Below, piece by piece: positions 44,604 to 53,466 of a DNA stretch of 64,000 nucleotides. Both the position numbers and the translations under genes were made by a program. Each line of letters begins with the position of its first letter. Within the stretch, counting starts at the first letter, position 1. Source of the stretch: Sva-07 sp963743825 (GTDB lineage Bacteria > Actinomycetota > Acidimicrobiia > Acidimicrobiales > Ilumatobacteraceae); assembly GCA_963743825.1 (NCBI GenBank), contig CAVURC010000004.1:62001-126000 (forward strand), given 5' to 3'. The notes under the pieces are model-generated. The model did no database searches, was not told the origin of the DNA, and saw only the letters and a list, made by a program, of their open reading frames with translations.

Positions 44604-46152
44604 TCAGTCGGCGGGACGGATACGGATCGGCTGGTCGGAGGCGGTCTTGTTACGACCGGTTTCGAGGTCGAACCGCCACCCGTGCAGGGTGCAGACGAAC
44701 TCGCAGCCGTCGATCTCGCCGAACGCCGCGAGATCGGCATTGCGGTGGGGACAGCGCCGTTGGACGATGTAGTCGCCGACGCGGATGTCGGGCTCGTCGG
44801 CGAGTTCGATCGGCGGGAGTGAGCTTGCGCACCACCTCGGCCTCGGTGCGGCGCATCCGCTCACGTGACAGCGACTTCAGGAAGTTGTAGACGTACTCGT
44901 TGAACTCGCCGGCGCGCCACGCCGTGAACCGACACGACAGCAGCAGCGAGTTGCTCCAGTCGACGGCGCGTTGCGCGACCACGGTCTCGACGAGTTCACG
45001 GGGAATGTCGAACCGGAACGCGTAGTCCTCGCCGTCGTGCAACCGCACCTCGCCGGCCGGGAAGTCGATCAGGATGTGGAGGTCACCGGCACGCAGCAGC
45101 ACGTTCGCTCCGACCTGCGTTCGCAACGTCGGCGCCATCTCCAGGAGCGGCTCCCACCACTCCTGCAGTGTGGCGAGTAGATCGGTGCTGGGAGGGTTCC
45201 ACGAGGCCTTGAGGTCGTCGAGCCACGGCTTCCAGTCGGCCTGGTACTGCGTCAGATAGGAACGCTTGTCGGCGAAGATCGCCTCGACGTCGGCCACGGG
45301 ATGCGTCACCTCGATCGAGTCGGGACCGATGTCGATCGTCGTGCCCGGGATGTTCATGATGCCGTTGCGCCCCACTGCTGCGAGGCGGGCGAGGAATGCG
45401 GTCTGGTCGGGGAAGATGCTCAGTTCATCGCCGTCGATCATGTTCAAGGCGAAGAGGTCGTCGTCGAGGAACGCGGGCGGACCAGCGCTCGGCACGACGT
45501 GACGGGCATCGATGTTCTCGACGTAGCGCATCGCTCGGGCGAATTGGGCGTCGACCTTCGCCTCGCAGAGCTTGCGCTTGTCGGCCTCGGGCATCTCGTA
45601 CACCATCGGATACCAGATGGCGCCGGAGAACTGGAGCCAGTGCAGGTCGACGGGGCCGTGCGATCGGAGTTGCCCGAGGTCGTTGGTACGACAGTCGTTC
45701 TGGTTGACGAGGATCGACGTGCCGTCGGAGACCACGAGCGCCGAATCACCACCGGGGCCATCGGTGATCGATGTCTCGACGTGAATGGCCACCGTCAACC
45801 CCGGTGCGATCTCGAGTTCCTCGGTGTCGACGGTGCGGATGAACTCCGTGAAGCCGAGTGCCTGCAGGGTGCGTTGCTGTTCGCGGGTCGGAAACCCGGG
45901 AAGCAGGATCGGGATGTCACGCCGGAGGTGCTCGCGCAGCCAGGGCTCGTCGTGGTGGTCGCCGTGCAGATGGGAGATGTACAGGAAGTCGGCGCGTTCG
46001 ATGCGCTCGCGGAGGTCGTCGCTCAACTGGTCGTTGCGCGGGAACACGAACCATGAACCGAAGAATGCAGGGACGAACCAGGGGTCACACAGGATCGAGC
46101 CGGCATCGGTCTCGACGAGGATGCCCGCGTGACCGATCGAGGTGGCGCGCAT
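44604..46152 (-). CDS. Metallo-beta-lactamase-fold/Rieske fusion protein (frameshifted)
   Basis: About 515 residues. The N-terminal 250 form a UlaG-like MBL domain: ATSIGHAGILVETDAGSILCDPWF, the metal motif YISHLHGDHHDEPW, and later SILVNQNDC and HVVPSAGPPAF. A C-terminal region (DYAFRFDIPRELVETVV, WRAGEFNEYVYNFLKSLS) leads to a Rieske [2Fe-2S] domain: QRRCPHRNADL (Cys-x-His) and EFVCTLHGWRFD (Cys-x2-His). One extra base at about 44816-44824 separates the two parts; removing it joins VVRKL to LPPIELADEPDIRVG. The same two domains occur in CMP-Neu5Ac hydroxylase but in the opposite order, so a hydroxylase-like reaction is possible; substrate unknown. Confidence 0.82.
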
Positions 46153-46176
46153 GGGCCTGTTGGGCCGACGCAGTGA

Positions 46177-46778
46177 TCAGGCGACCGGCGGATCGGTGAA
46201 CTGCTGTCCGGCGCGAGACACGTGCTCGGTCCAGGCGGCGCCATCCCAGTACCGCAGCTCGTACCGGCCCGACGGGTCCGCGTACCAACCAGCAGGAACG
46301 GCCGGCTCGGCGGCGGGTGCCGGCTCCGGGAGCGGACGGCGGGTGCCGCAGCGGCGAGAACCGGTGCCGCTTCGGTCTCGTCCACCTGAGCGGCGAGGTC
46401 GGCGATCGAGTCGTCGGCGGGCGCTGCTGTCTCCTCCGGTGCAGCTGCCCAGCCGGCCGGTTCGGCGATTTCTGCTGCGGCTTCTTCGACGATGGCCTCT
46501 TCGACGGCGACCTCGAGTGCCGCTTCTTCGACGATGGCCTCTTCGATCGCGACTTCTGCTGCGGCTTCTTCGACGATGGCTTCTTCGACGGCGACTTCGA
46601 GTGCCGCTTCTTCGATCATGTCGAGTTCACCGGACTCGCGACTGAGGTATGCCACGATGTTCGTGCCGGCCGAAACGATCGAGACGACGTCCCACCCCTC
46701 GGCTGCCTTCTCGTTCAGCAACGGGGTGAGGGAATCGGCGTCGTAGGACGAGGCGGTGACCGAAGAGAACTCCTGCAT
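46177..46778 (-). CDS. DUF2510 protein with Glu/Ala repeats (frameshifted)
   Basis: A protein of about 200 residues. The N-terminal 50 form a small domain (SSYDADSLTPLLNEKAAEGWDVVSIV, a DUF4177-like layout). Residues ~58-105 are a 14-residue Glu/Ala/Val repeat (EEAIVEEAA...EVAV) predicted helical. The C-terminus is a DUF2510 module, WYADPSGRYELRYWDG...AWTEHVS, found on many actinobacterial membrane proteins. One missing base near 46325-46345 separates repeat and DUF2510 frames; stop at 46177. It lies 24 bases before the MBL-Rieske start, probably one operon. Function unknown. Confidence 0.75.
46480..46605. repeat. Three tandem 42-bp coding repeats
   Basis: Units begin GCTTCTTCGACGATGGC at 46480, 46522 and 46564, each 42 bp and encoding 14 residues of the Glu/Ala/Val repeat in the DUF2510 gene; a partial unit follows at 46606. 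Copies differ by a few silent or conservative bases. Confidence 0.9.
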
Positions 46779-46839
46779 GGCCGTGATGTTAGACCACGCG
46801 CGGCCGAGTCACTGTTCTCTTCCCGTCAAGTCTTCGAAC

Positions 46840-47709
46840 TCAGTCCGACTCGGTCGTGACGCCCTCCGTGAGACGGGCCAGGTCACCTTCGGACGGGTCG
46901 CCGTCGTACACCAATCGACCACCACTCAGGGCGATCAGGCGGCTGCTCTCCTTGACGCTCGACAATTCGTGGGTGGCGACCACGAGGGTGGCTCCGTCTC
47001 CGTGTGCGAGCCTGAGCAGCTCGAGCAGTGCCTCGCGTCCGGTGCGATCGAGGCCGACGAACGGCTCGTCGATCAGCATCACGTCGAAGGGCCGCACGAA
47101 CGCCATGGCGATCGCCGCCTTCTGCTTGAGGCCGCGGCTGAACGTCATCGGGAGGTCGTCGATGCGGGGCGTGAGCCCGACCATGTCGACCAGGTCGACG
47201 GCCTGTTGCTCCCAGTTCTCGGTGCTGTGGAGTCGAGCGATGTACTCGAGGTGCTCCCACACGGTGAGGTCGTCGTAGAAGACGGGTTGGTCGGCGAGAT
47301 ACGAGATCGACGTTCTCGCCTCGAGCGACCCCACGGGATGGCCGACGACGGTGGCCGAGCCTTCCGACGGCTCCAGCATGCCCACGAGCATTCGCAGCAG
47401 CGTCGTCTTGCCGCTGCCGTTGTGCCCGATCAGTGAGATGCGCTGGCCGGTCTCGACACGCAGGTCGAGCGGTTCGAGCGCCGGCGCGTCACCGTAGAAC
47501 TTGGCGATACCGATGGCCTCGATGGCGGCGGGCGGCATCGCGGCGCGGTGCCGTGCGCCGGCTTGCCGCTCGCTCGTGCTGTCGACGCGCCCGCGCGGGT
47601 TGCTTGGCCCCGGTTGCTTGGCTGACGGCTGTTTGGCTGCAGCCTTGGCCGACGGTCGCTGCCGTTTCGACTGCGGGCGGTTCGAGCGTGAGTTGGATGG
47701 TTGGCTCAT
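46840..47709 (-). CDS. ABC transporter ATP-binding protein
   Basis: A 289-residue ATPase with an unusual ~75-residue basic, Gln/Lys/Pro/Ser-rich N-terminal extension (MSQPSNSRSNRPQSKRQR...). ABC domain: Walker A SLIGHNGSGKTTLLRML, Q-loop-region SISYLADQPVFYD, signature TFSRGLKQKAAIAMAF (SRGLK rather than LSGGQ, common in ABC-2 type importers/exporters), Walker B VMLIDEPFVGLD, switch VVATHELSS. It overlaps the stop of the large permease gene by three bases and presumably energises it. Confidence 0.9.
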   Translation of the reverse strand: MSQPSNSRSNRPQSKRQRPSAKAAAKQPSAKQPGPSNPRGRVDSTSERQAGARHRAAMPPAAIEAIGIAKFYGDAPALEPLDLRVETGQRISLIGHNGSGKTTLLRMLVGMLEPSEGSATVVGHPVGSLEARTSISYLADQPVFYDDLTVWEHLEYIARLHSTENWEQQAVDLVDMVGLTPRIDDLPMTFSRGLKQKAAIAMAFVRPFDVMLIDEPFVGLDRTGREALLELLRLAHGDGATLVVATHELSSVKESSRLIALSGGRLVYDGDPSEGDLARLTEGVTTESD

Positions 47710-49467
47710 GATGACGCGGCACGTCCCTCTTCGAAGAAGGTTCGGATCTTGATTCCCCAGGGGTCTCGACGCCTGACCCACAACACGACGACGGCGATGA
47801 ACAGTGCGAGCCCGACGATCGAGCGGCCCACGCTGGCAGCGTCGCCACTGAAGCGTGCAACGAACACCGGGATGGTGCCGACTGCACTGATGACGACGGG
47901 GAGCATCGCCTTCAGCACCGTCGAGAACCCAGCGAACTCCGGTGGCACGAAGCTCGTCTCGGCGTCGGCCGGAGCGCCGAGCAGTGTCGTGGTTCTCGGT
48001 GGTGTCGGAGCGTCGAGCACGGTGACCACGACTCCGCCCAGGGCGCCTGCCCATGCCATCGGGATCGCAACGGCGAATGCTCCCAGCGCAACTGATGGAT
48101 CGATCGCCGAGGCGACGCTCGCCCCGATCATCGACACGATCGCCAAGAAGACGGCCGGCGCCACGAGATGGTTCGCGTAGATCCATCCCCGCTCGATCCC
48201 GAAGCCATCGGTGATGTCCGGGCGGTCGATCTCCTGAGACAGCGGTTCGAGGCACTCGAGGCCGACGAGGAACAACGCGCCGAGCATCAGCAACCCGAAC
48301 AGCGGCGAGGACTCGTAGGTGAGCTCCGCTCCGACGCCGACGAGCGCCGCGAGCATCGCGATGCGCACGAGTCGTGCAAGCGGCAGCCGGCGCAGCGACC
48401 GCGACCCTCGTTTCCACACGACACTCGGTGTGCGTGGCGACACTGCAGCGGTCGGGGCGGCAGGGTCGTTCCCGGTTGGTGCCGGGGCGACGTGTCGCGA
48501 GAGCGTCACGGTGTCTGCAGCGGGTCGCGTCGGTACGTGGCGCTGGCCCCACTGGCGCGTGCGGAGCGATTCGGAGCGCAAGCTGACGGCGCAACTGCAC
48601 CACGGTGCGAAGGTCCTGGACCGTGGCCGCGAAGCGCAACTGCGACACCAGTTCACCGCGTCGGGCGAGAGGTTCGAGACGAAGTCGTGCCGCCGAGCGC
48701 GAGCGCCGCGGCGGCCATTGCCACCGCGACGACGATGGCGATCAGGTCGATCCCACGCTGGCTGATCCCCCACAGCGCGAGGCGACCGGCGAGATTGCCC
48801 GGCCCGACCCGTGCCAGCCCGTCGGTGCTGTCGTTCCAGACACCCCACGCCACGGCCGCTTGCCAGGCGACCACGATCGAGGCGACGATCGTCGCGGCCC
48901 AACGTGGAACTCGGAGCGCGTGGCTCAGGACAGCGGCCGCGATGAACGTCGAACCGACGATCGCACCGAAGGCGCCGCACGCGAGGCCCACGCGGCACGT
49001 GATCCTTCGACCTCGGTGGCGATCAGCTGACCCAGCACGGCGCCGGTGAGCCCGACGGCGAAGGCGGCGGCGCGGAGTCGTTGGCCGATGGGCCGCAACA
49101 TGAAGGCACGCTGCGAGATCGGAGCGAGCAGGACGTGTCGGATGTCGGCCACCTCGACCGAGATCGGGCCGCCGTCGGCGCCACTGCGCAGCCCGAGGGC
49201 GAATGCAACGACCACCAGCAACCCGATCACCGCAGGGCCGCGGGTGAGGAGATCCTGGGTGTCGACGGAGTCACCGATCGCACCGTCGATCGCATCGGAG
49301 ACCCACACCACCACGACGAGGCCGACGAGAGCGAACAGGTAGACGCGGTACACGATGTCGTACCAGTCGAGTTCGCCGAGTCGGCGGCGTTGACGCGTGC
49401 GTCGCAGCTCCTTCAGTGTCGCCTTCGCGTCGGACGGCGCCGGCACGGCGAGCGCATCTGACGTCAT
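47706..49467 (-). CDS. Large ABC-type permease (three frameshifts)
   Basis: A polytopic protein of about 585 residues that must be read through four frames. Segment 1 from ATG 49467 (LDWYDIVYRVYLFALVGLVVVV, VADIRHVLLAPISQRAFMLRP) joins segment 2 (GLACGAFGAIVGSTFIAAAVLS) with a missing base near 48992. An extra base near 48660 leads to LARRGELVSQLRFAATVQDL, and another near 48580 to SLRTRQWGQRHVPTRPA and the last helices. The stop overlaps the ATPase start. The VADIRHVLLAPIS region and layout resemble actinobacterial ABC-2-like permeases (DUF6297 type); that identity is tentative. Substrate unknown. Confidence 0.72.
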
Positions 49468-49506
49468 CGCCGAGAGAACGTACTGCCCCCGTTGCATACT
49501 TGTGCA

Positions 49507-50082
49507 GTGAGTACCGAGACGGCCCAGTTGTTCTTCGCTCTGCTGACTGTCGCCGCCGGGATCGGCGCGATCACGGTCGTCGTGCTGCGCCTGGCTACGG
49601 CCGCGGGGAGCGACGGAGCGTGGCGGCTCGGATCGGCGATCAGCGATGCGGGGGTGTGGCTCGCCTTCCTCGTTGCGGCGGGCTCGACGCTCGGCAGCCT
49701 CTACTTCTCCGAGATCGCCGACTTCGTCCCGTGCCGTCTCTGTTGGTTCCAACGCATCGCCATGTACCCGCTCACGGTGGTCCTCCTGGTGGGCGCGATC
49801 CGCAAGGATCGGGCCGTGCGGTGGTACGCGGGTCCGCTGGCGCTCATCGGGGCCGCGATCGCCGGCTGGCACACGCTCATCGAGTGGAGACCACAACTCG
49901 ACAACGGCGAGTGCGAACTGACCGGTCCGTCGTGCACGTATGTCTGGTTCCGCGAGTTCGGGTTCATCAGCCTGGCGACGATGGCGCTGACCGGGTTTCT
50001 CACCATCCTCATACTGTTGTTCGTGCGCTTCCCCGCCAGACTGGAATCGTCCGATCCGATCGAAATGGAGCCGTCGTCGTGA
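49507..50082 (+). CDS. DsbB-family disulfide bond formation protein
   Basis: A 191-residue protein with four membrane helices after an N-terminal one. The periplasmic first loop holds the CxxC of DsbB, FVPCRLCWFQRIAMYPL; the second loop holds CELTGPSCTYVWFREFG (Cys-x6-Cys pair). These are the two redox pairs that reoxidise a DsbA-like partner and pass electrons to quinone. GTG 49507. Overlaps by four bases the thioredoxin-like gene, its likely partner. Divergent from the ABC permease. Confidence 0.9.
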   Translation: MSTETAQLFFALLTVAAGIGAITVVVLRLATAAGSDGAWRLGSAISDAGVWLAFLVAAGSTLGSLYFSEIADFVPCRLCWFQRIAMYPLTVVLLVGAIRKDRAVRWYAGPLALIGAAIAGWHTLIEWRPQLDNGECELTGPSCTYVWFREFGFISLATMALTGFLTILILLFVRFPARLESSDPIEMEPSS

Positions 50083-50761
50083 ATTCCAAGAACCGCACGT
50101 TGCTCATCGTCGTCGGTGTGATCGTCGTGATCCTCGGCCTGGCGGGCATCGCGGTGCTCGCCGGCGGTGGCGACGACAGCAGTTCCGGCGTCGTCGATCC
50201 GAGCGAGACGACCACTGCGTCCGAGTCCTCGGGTGACATCGAGCAGAACCGGCCCATCGAGGTCGAGGGCGACAACGTTCCGACGCTCACCGACGTCGAC
50301 GCCCGATCCGGCGGTCGGCATGGCGTTCCCGACCATCGACGGCCAGAGCTTCGACGGCACGCCGGTCTGCGATCGGCGGGGCCGACGACGGACCCACGCT
50401 GGTCGTCTATCTGGCCCACTGGTGCCCGCACTGCAACGCCGAGATCCCCGAGCTGATCGAGTTGGACAACCGTGATGGCGTCCCGGCAGACATGCGCGTC
50501 GTCGGCGTCAGCACCGGCGTCGACAACACGGCGCCGAACTATCCACCGTCGGAGTGGCTGGAAGACATGGAATGGCCCTGGGAGGCCATGGCCGACGACG
50601 CCAATTCGTCGGCGTTCGTGCTCGGTGGCGGCTCTGGTTTTCCGTATCTCGTGATCCTCGATGCCGACGGCAACGTCCTCGCCCGCGACAGCGGCGAGAA
50701 GACCGCCGAAGACCTCGCCGTGTGGATCCAGGACGCACTCGCCAACGCTCCGACAGCCTGA
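50079..50761 (+). CDS. Membrane-anchored thioredoxin-fold protein, TlpA/DsbA-like partner of DsbB (two frameshifts)
   Basis: About 226 residues: an N-terminal membrane anchor (TLLIVVGVIVVILGLAGIAVLAGG), an acidic Ser/Thr linker, and an extracytoplasmic thioredoxin fold with PDPAVGMAFPTIDGQSFDG, then PTLVVYLAHWCPHCNAEIPEL (active site CPHC) and a cis-Pro strand SGFPYLVILDADGNVLARD. CPHC is the DsbA-type active site. Extra bases near 50301-50304 and 50370-50380 divide it into three frames. It overlaps the DsbB gene, suggesting an oxidative folding pair. Confidence 0.83.
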
Positions 50762-50767
50762 AACGCC

Positions 50768-50780
50768 GGGGTCAGACCCC
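50768..50780. repeat. GGGGTCAGACCCC palindrome, copy 4
   Basis: Core palindrome with imperfect outer symmetry GAAACGC/GTCGTCTC, between the thioredoxin-like gene (stop 50761) and the ABC-F gene (corrected stop 50787). It matches the TGAGACG-flanked subfamily of 20696 and 51246. Confidence 0.82.
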
Positions 50781-50786
50781 GTCGTC

Positions 50787-52399
50787 TCAGTTCGCCAGGC
50801 GGTTGGCAGGGTCGAGTGATCGCTGACGGTGCAATCGTCGCCGAACACCACGAAGCGATCGAAGCCGCGCAGGAACCACCGATCGTGGGTGACCGCGATG
50901 ACCGTGCCGTCGAACTGGGCGAGTCCGGCTTCGAGCGCTTCGGCCGACACGAGATCGAGGTTGTCGGTCGGCTCGTCGAGGAGCAGCAATGTGGCGCCGG
51001 ACAACTCCAGCAGCAGGATCTGGAATCGGGCCTGCTGGCCGCCCGACAGTGTCTCGAAGGTCTGCTCCGCGCAGCCGTGCAGTTCGTAACGCCGCAGCAT
51101 TCCCATCGCCGGGCCGAGCACCACGTCGTGGCCGTACAGGATCTCCACGAGTGTTCGACCCGACCATTCGGGGTGCTCGTGGGTCTGGTGGAACAGACCG
51201 GGTACCACACCCGCCCCGAGCCGACACACGCCGTGATGGCCCACCGAATGAGACGCCGGGGTCAGACCGCGTTTCTCAGTCGGCGTCTCATTCAGGAGGC
51301 GGAGGAAGTGGCTCTTGCCCACGCCGTTGCCGCCGAGGACGGCGACGCGTTCGCCGTACCAGAGTTCGAGATCGAACGGGTCGGTCAGCCCGTCGATCTC
51401 CAGCTGTTCGCAGATCACGGCGCGTTTGCCCGTGCGCGCACCACGTAGCCGTACATCGATGCGCTGGTCGCGTACGTCGGGCGGCCGTTCGTTCTTCTCG
51501 ACGAAGTGGCGCAGCTTGGTCTCGGCCGCCTTCAGCTTGGGTGCGAACGCCTCACTGATCTTCGCGCGCTCGCGCATCAGCTTGACGTAGTCGGCGAGCC
51601 GTTGACGTTCGGCGTCGTACAACGCCCGATCCTGCTCGCGTTGCTCGTCGTGGCGAACCTTCGCGTCGCCGTACGTGGTGAACGATCCGCCGTGGGTCCA
51701 TGCACCCCAGGCCTCGACGGTGACGATCTTCGTGGCGGTCGCAGCAAGCAACTCACGATCGTGGCTGATGAACAGCACGGTCTTGCGGGTTGCGTTCAGT
51801 TGCCCCTCGAGCCAGCGCTTGGCCGGCACGTCGAGGAAGTTGTCGGGCTCGTCGAGCACGAGGATGTCGAACTCGCTTCGTAGCAGCGATTCGAGGGCGA
51901 GTCGCTTCTGTTCACCACCGCTGAATGTGCGCAACGGTCGGTCGGCGACGGCGTCGAGTGATTCACCGAACGCTCGCGTGACGCATTCGTTCCACGTCAC
52001 TTCGAGGTCGTAGCCACCGGCGTCACCCCATCGTGCGAGTGCGTCCGCATAGTCCATCGGATCGTCGGCGAGGCGCGCCTCGGCGTCGACGAGCCGGACT
52101 GCGGTCTCACGCAAGCGCACGGGAGCGATCGAGACAAGCAGGTCGCGCACCGTCGTTGCCGGGTGATCGGCGGTGCCGACGAGTTGGTGCATCACGCCGA
52201 GCTGGCCGTCGACGCTGATGGTGCCGTCGCTCGGTTCGAGGTCGCCGGTGATCAGCTTGAGCAGCGTCGACTTGCCGACTCCGTTCGCTCCCACGAGCGC
52301 GACACGGTCGCCGTTGCCGACGCGGAAGCCGACATCGCGGAACAGTTCGTCACCGCCCGGGAGTTGCCACGCGAGGTGACTGACGGCGATGGATCCCAC
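50787..52399 (-). CDS. ABC-F family ATPase (frameshift near the end; repeat inserted in frame)
   Basis: A soluble two-ABC protein of about 538 residues, likely acting on the ribosome. ABC1: ALVGANGVGKSTLLKL, TFSGGEQKRLALESLL, ILVLDEPDNFLD, FISHDRELL. A charged linker (VKLMRERAKISEAFAPKLKAAE) separates ABC2: AVLGGNGVGKSHFLRLL, TLSGGQQARFQILLLEL, LLLLDEPTDNLD, VTHDRWFLRG. Between HFLRLLN and VGHHGVCRLG a 48-bp palindromic repeat (51246-51293) is translated in frame. Near 50818-50835 one base is missing; restoring it gives RSLDPANRLAN and a stop at 50787, just before another repeat. GTG start. Confidence 0.88.
51246..51293. repeat. GGGGTCAGACC element, copy 5, in frame inside the ABC-F gene
   Basis: GAATGAGACGCC and GGCGTCTCATTC are perfect 12-bp arms enclosing GGGGTCAGACC and a second TTTCTCAGTC segment. 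Total 48 bp, a multiple of three. It falls just after the second Walker A of the ABC-F protein. Confidence 0.88.
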
Positions 52400-52489
52400 G
52401 GGTTGAGGATCATACGGAGCCGGGCTCGACGGGCAAGCGCCGATTTCGAGCACCACGGCACGGAGCGCCGAGCCCTAACCTTGGCCATC

Positions 52490-53422
52490 ATGGCAGTGAC
52501 ACGGGTGGGGTTCTTCGGGCCGTTCGGCACGTTCACGCAGCAGGCACTTCGCACCCAGCCCGATCTGGCCGACGCCGAGCACGTTGCGTATCGCACCGTC
52601 CCTGACGTGCTCGACGCCGTCGAGCAGGGTGAGGTCGATCTCGGGGTGGTGCCGATCGAGAACTCGATAGAGGGCATGGTCAACTTCACGCAGGACGCCT
52701 TGGCGTTCGATCACGAGTTGCTGATCCAGCGCGAGATCGTCATCGACATCGAGCACTGTCTCCTCGCACGTCCGGGCGTGACACTCGCCGATGTGCGCGA
52801 GGTGTTCTCGATCCCGGTCGCCACGGCGCAGTGCCACCGCTATCTGCGCGAACAGCTGCCCGACGCCGAGATACGCGCTGCCTACAGCACCGCCGACGCC
52901 GCCAAACAGGTGAGCGAACGGAGCGAGCTCGATGCGGCGGCCCTCGGTCCTCGTGTTGCGGCCGAGGTGTACGGCCTCGACGTCATCGCCGCCGACATCG
53001 CCGATCATCACGACAACCAGACCAGGTTCGTAGTCGTCGCTCGCGAAGGTGTGCCTGCACCGACAGGCAACGACAAGACCGCACTCGTGATCTACCAGCG
53101 CGCCGACGAGCCGGGCAGCCTCGTGTCGATCCTGCAGGAGTTCACGGCGCGCCGGATCAACCTGTCGAATCTCACGAGCCGTCCGACCAAGGCCGGAGGT
53201 CTCGGCGACTACTGCTTCATCGTGTATGCCGAGTCGCATGTCGCCGACGAACTGCTCGCCGACACGATGCGGGCGCTGCACGCCAAGCAGGGCGCGGTGA
53301 AGTTCCTCGGCTCGTATCCGGCCGCGGGCGCTCACGCCGAGTCGGCCCGCGAGCATGCCGATGCTCGGTGGCGTGAGGCCGACGACTGGGTGACGACGAT
53401 TCGCAGCAGCATTCGCCGCTGA
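52490..53422 (+). CDS. pheA: Prephenate dehydratase
   Basis: A 310-residue enzyme converting prephenate to phenylpyruvate in phenylalanine synthesis. N-terminal catalytic PDT domain: VGFFGPFGTFTQQAL, VDLGVVPIENSIEGMVNFT, and HHDNQTRFVVVARE (the TRF motif). C-terminal ACT regulatory domain: KTALVIYQRADEPGSLVSIL, INLSNLTSRPTKAGGLGDYCF, the ESRP-like Phe-binding region. No chorismate mutase domain. ATG 52490 has no strong ribosome site; the shift to GTG 52496 is possible. Confidence 0.93.
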   Translation: MAVTRVGFFGPFGTFTQQALRTQPDLADAEHVAYRTVPDVLDAVEQGEVDLGVVPIENSIEGMVNFTQDALAFDHELLIQREIVIDIEHCLLARPGVTLADVREVFSIPVATAQCHRYLREQLPDAEIRAAYSTADAAKQVSERSELDAAALGPRVAAEVYGLDVIAADIADHHDNQTRFVVVAREGVPAPTGNDKTALVIYQRADEPGSLVSILQEFTARRINLSNLTSRPTKAGGLGDYCFIVYAESHVADELLADTMRALHAKQGAVKFLGSYPAAGAHAESAREHADARWREADDWVTTIRSSIRR

Positions 53423-53466
53423 GCTCGGGGCCGAGCGGACGCCGGAGGCGACGTACGCTCGGCGCC

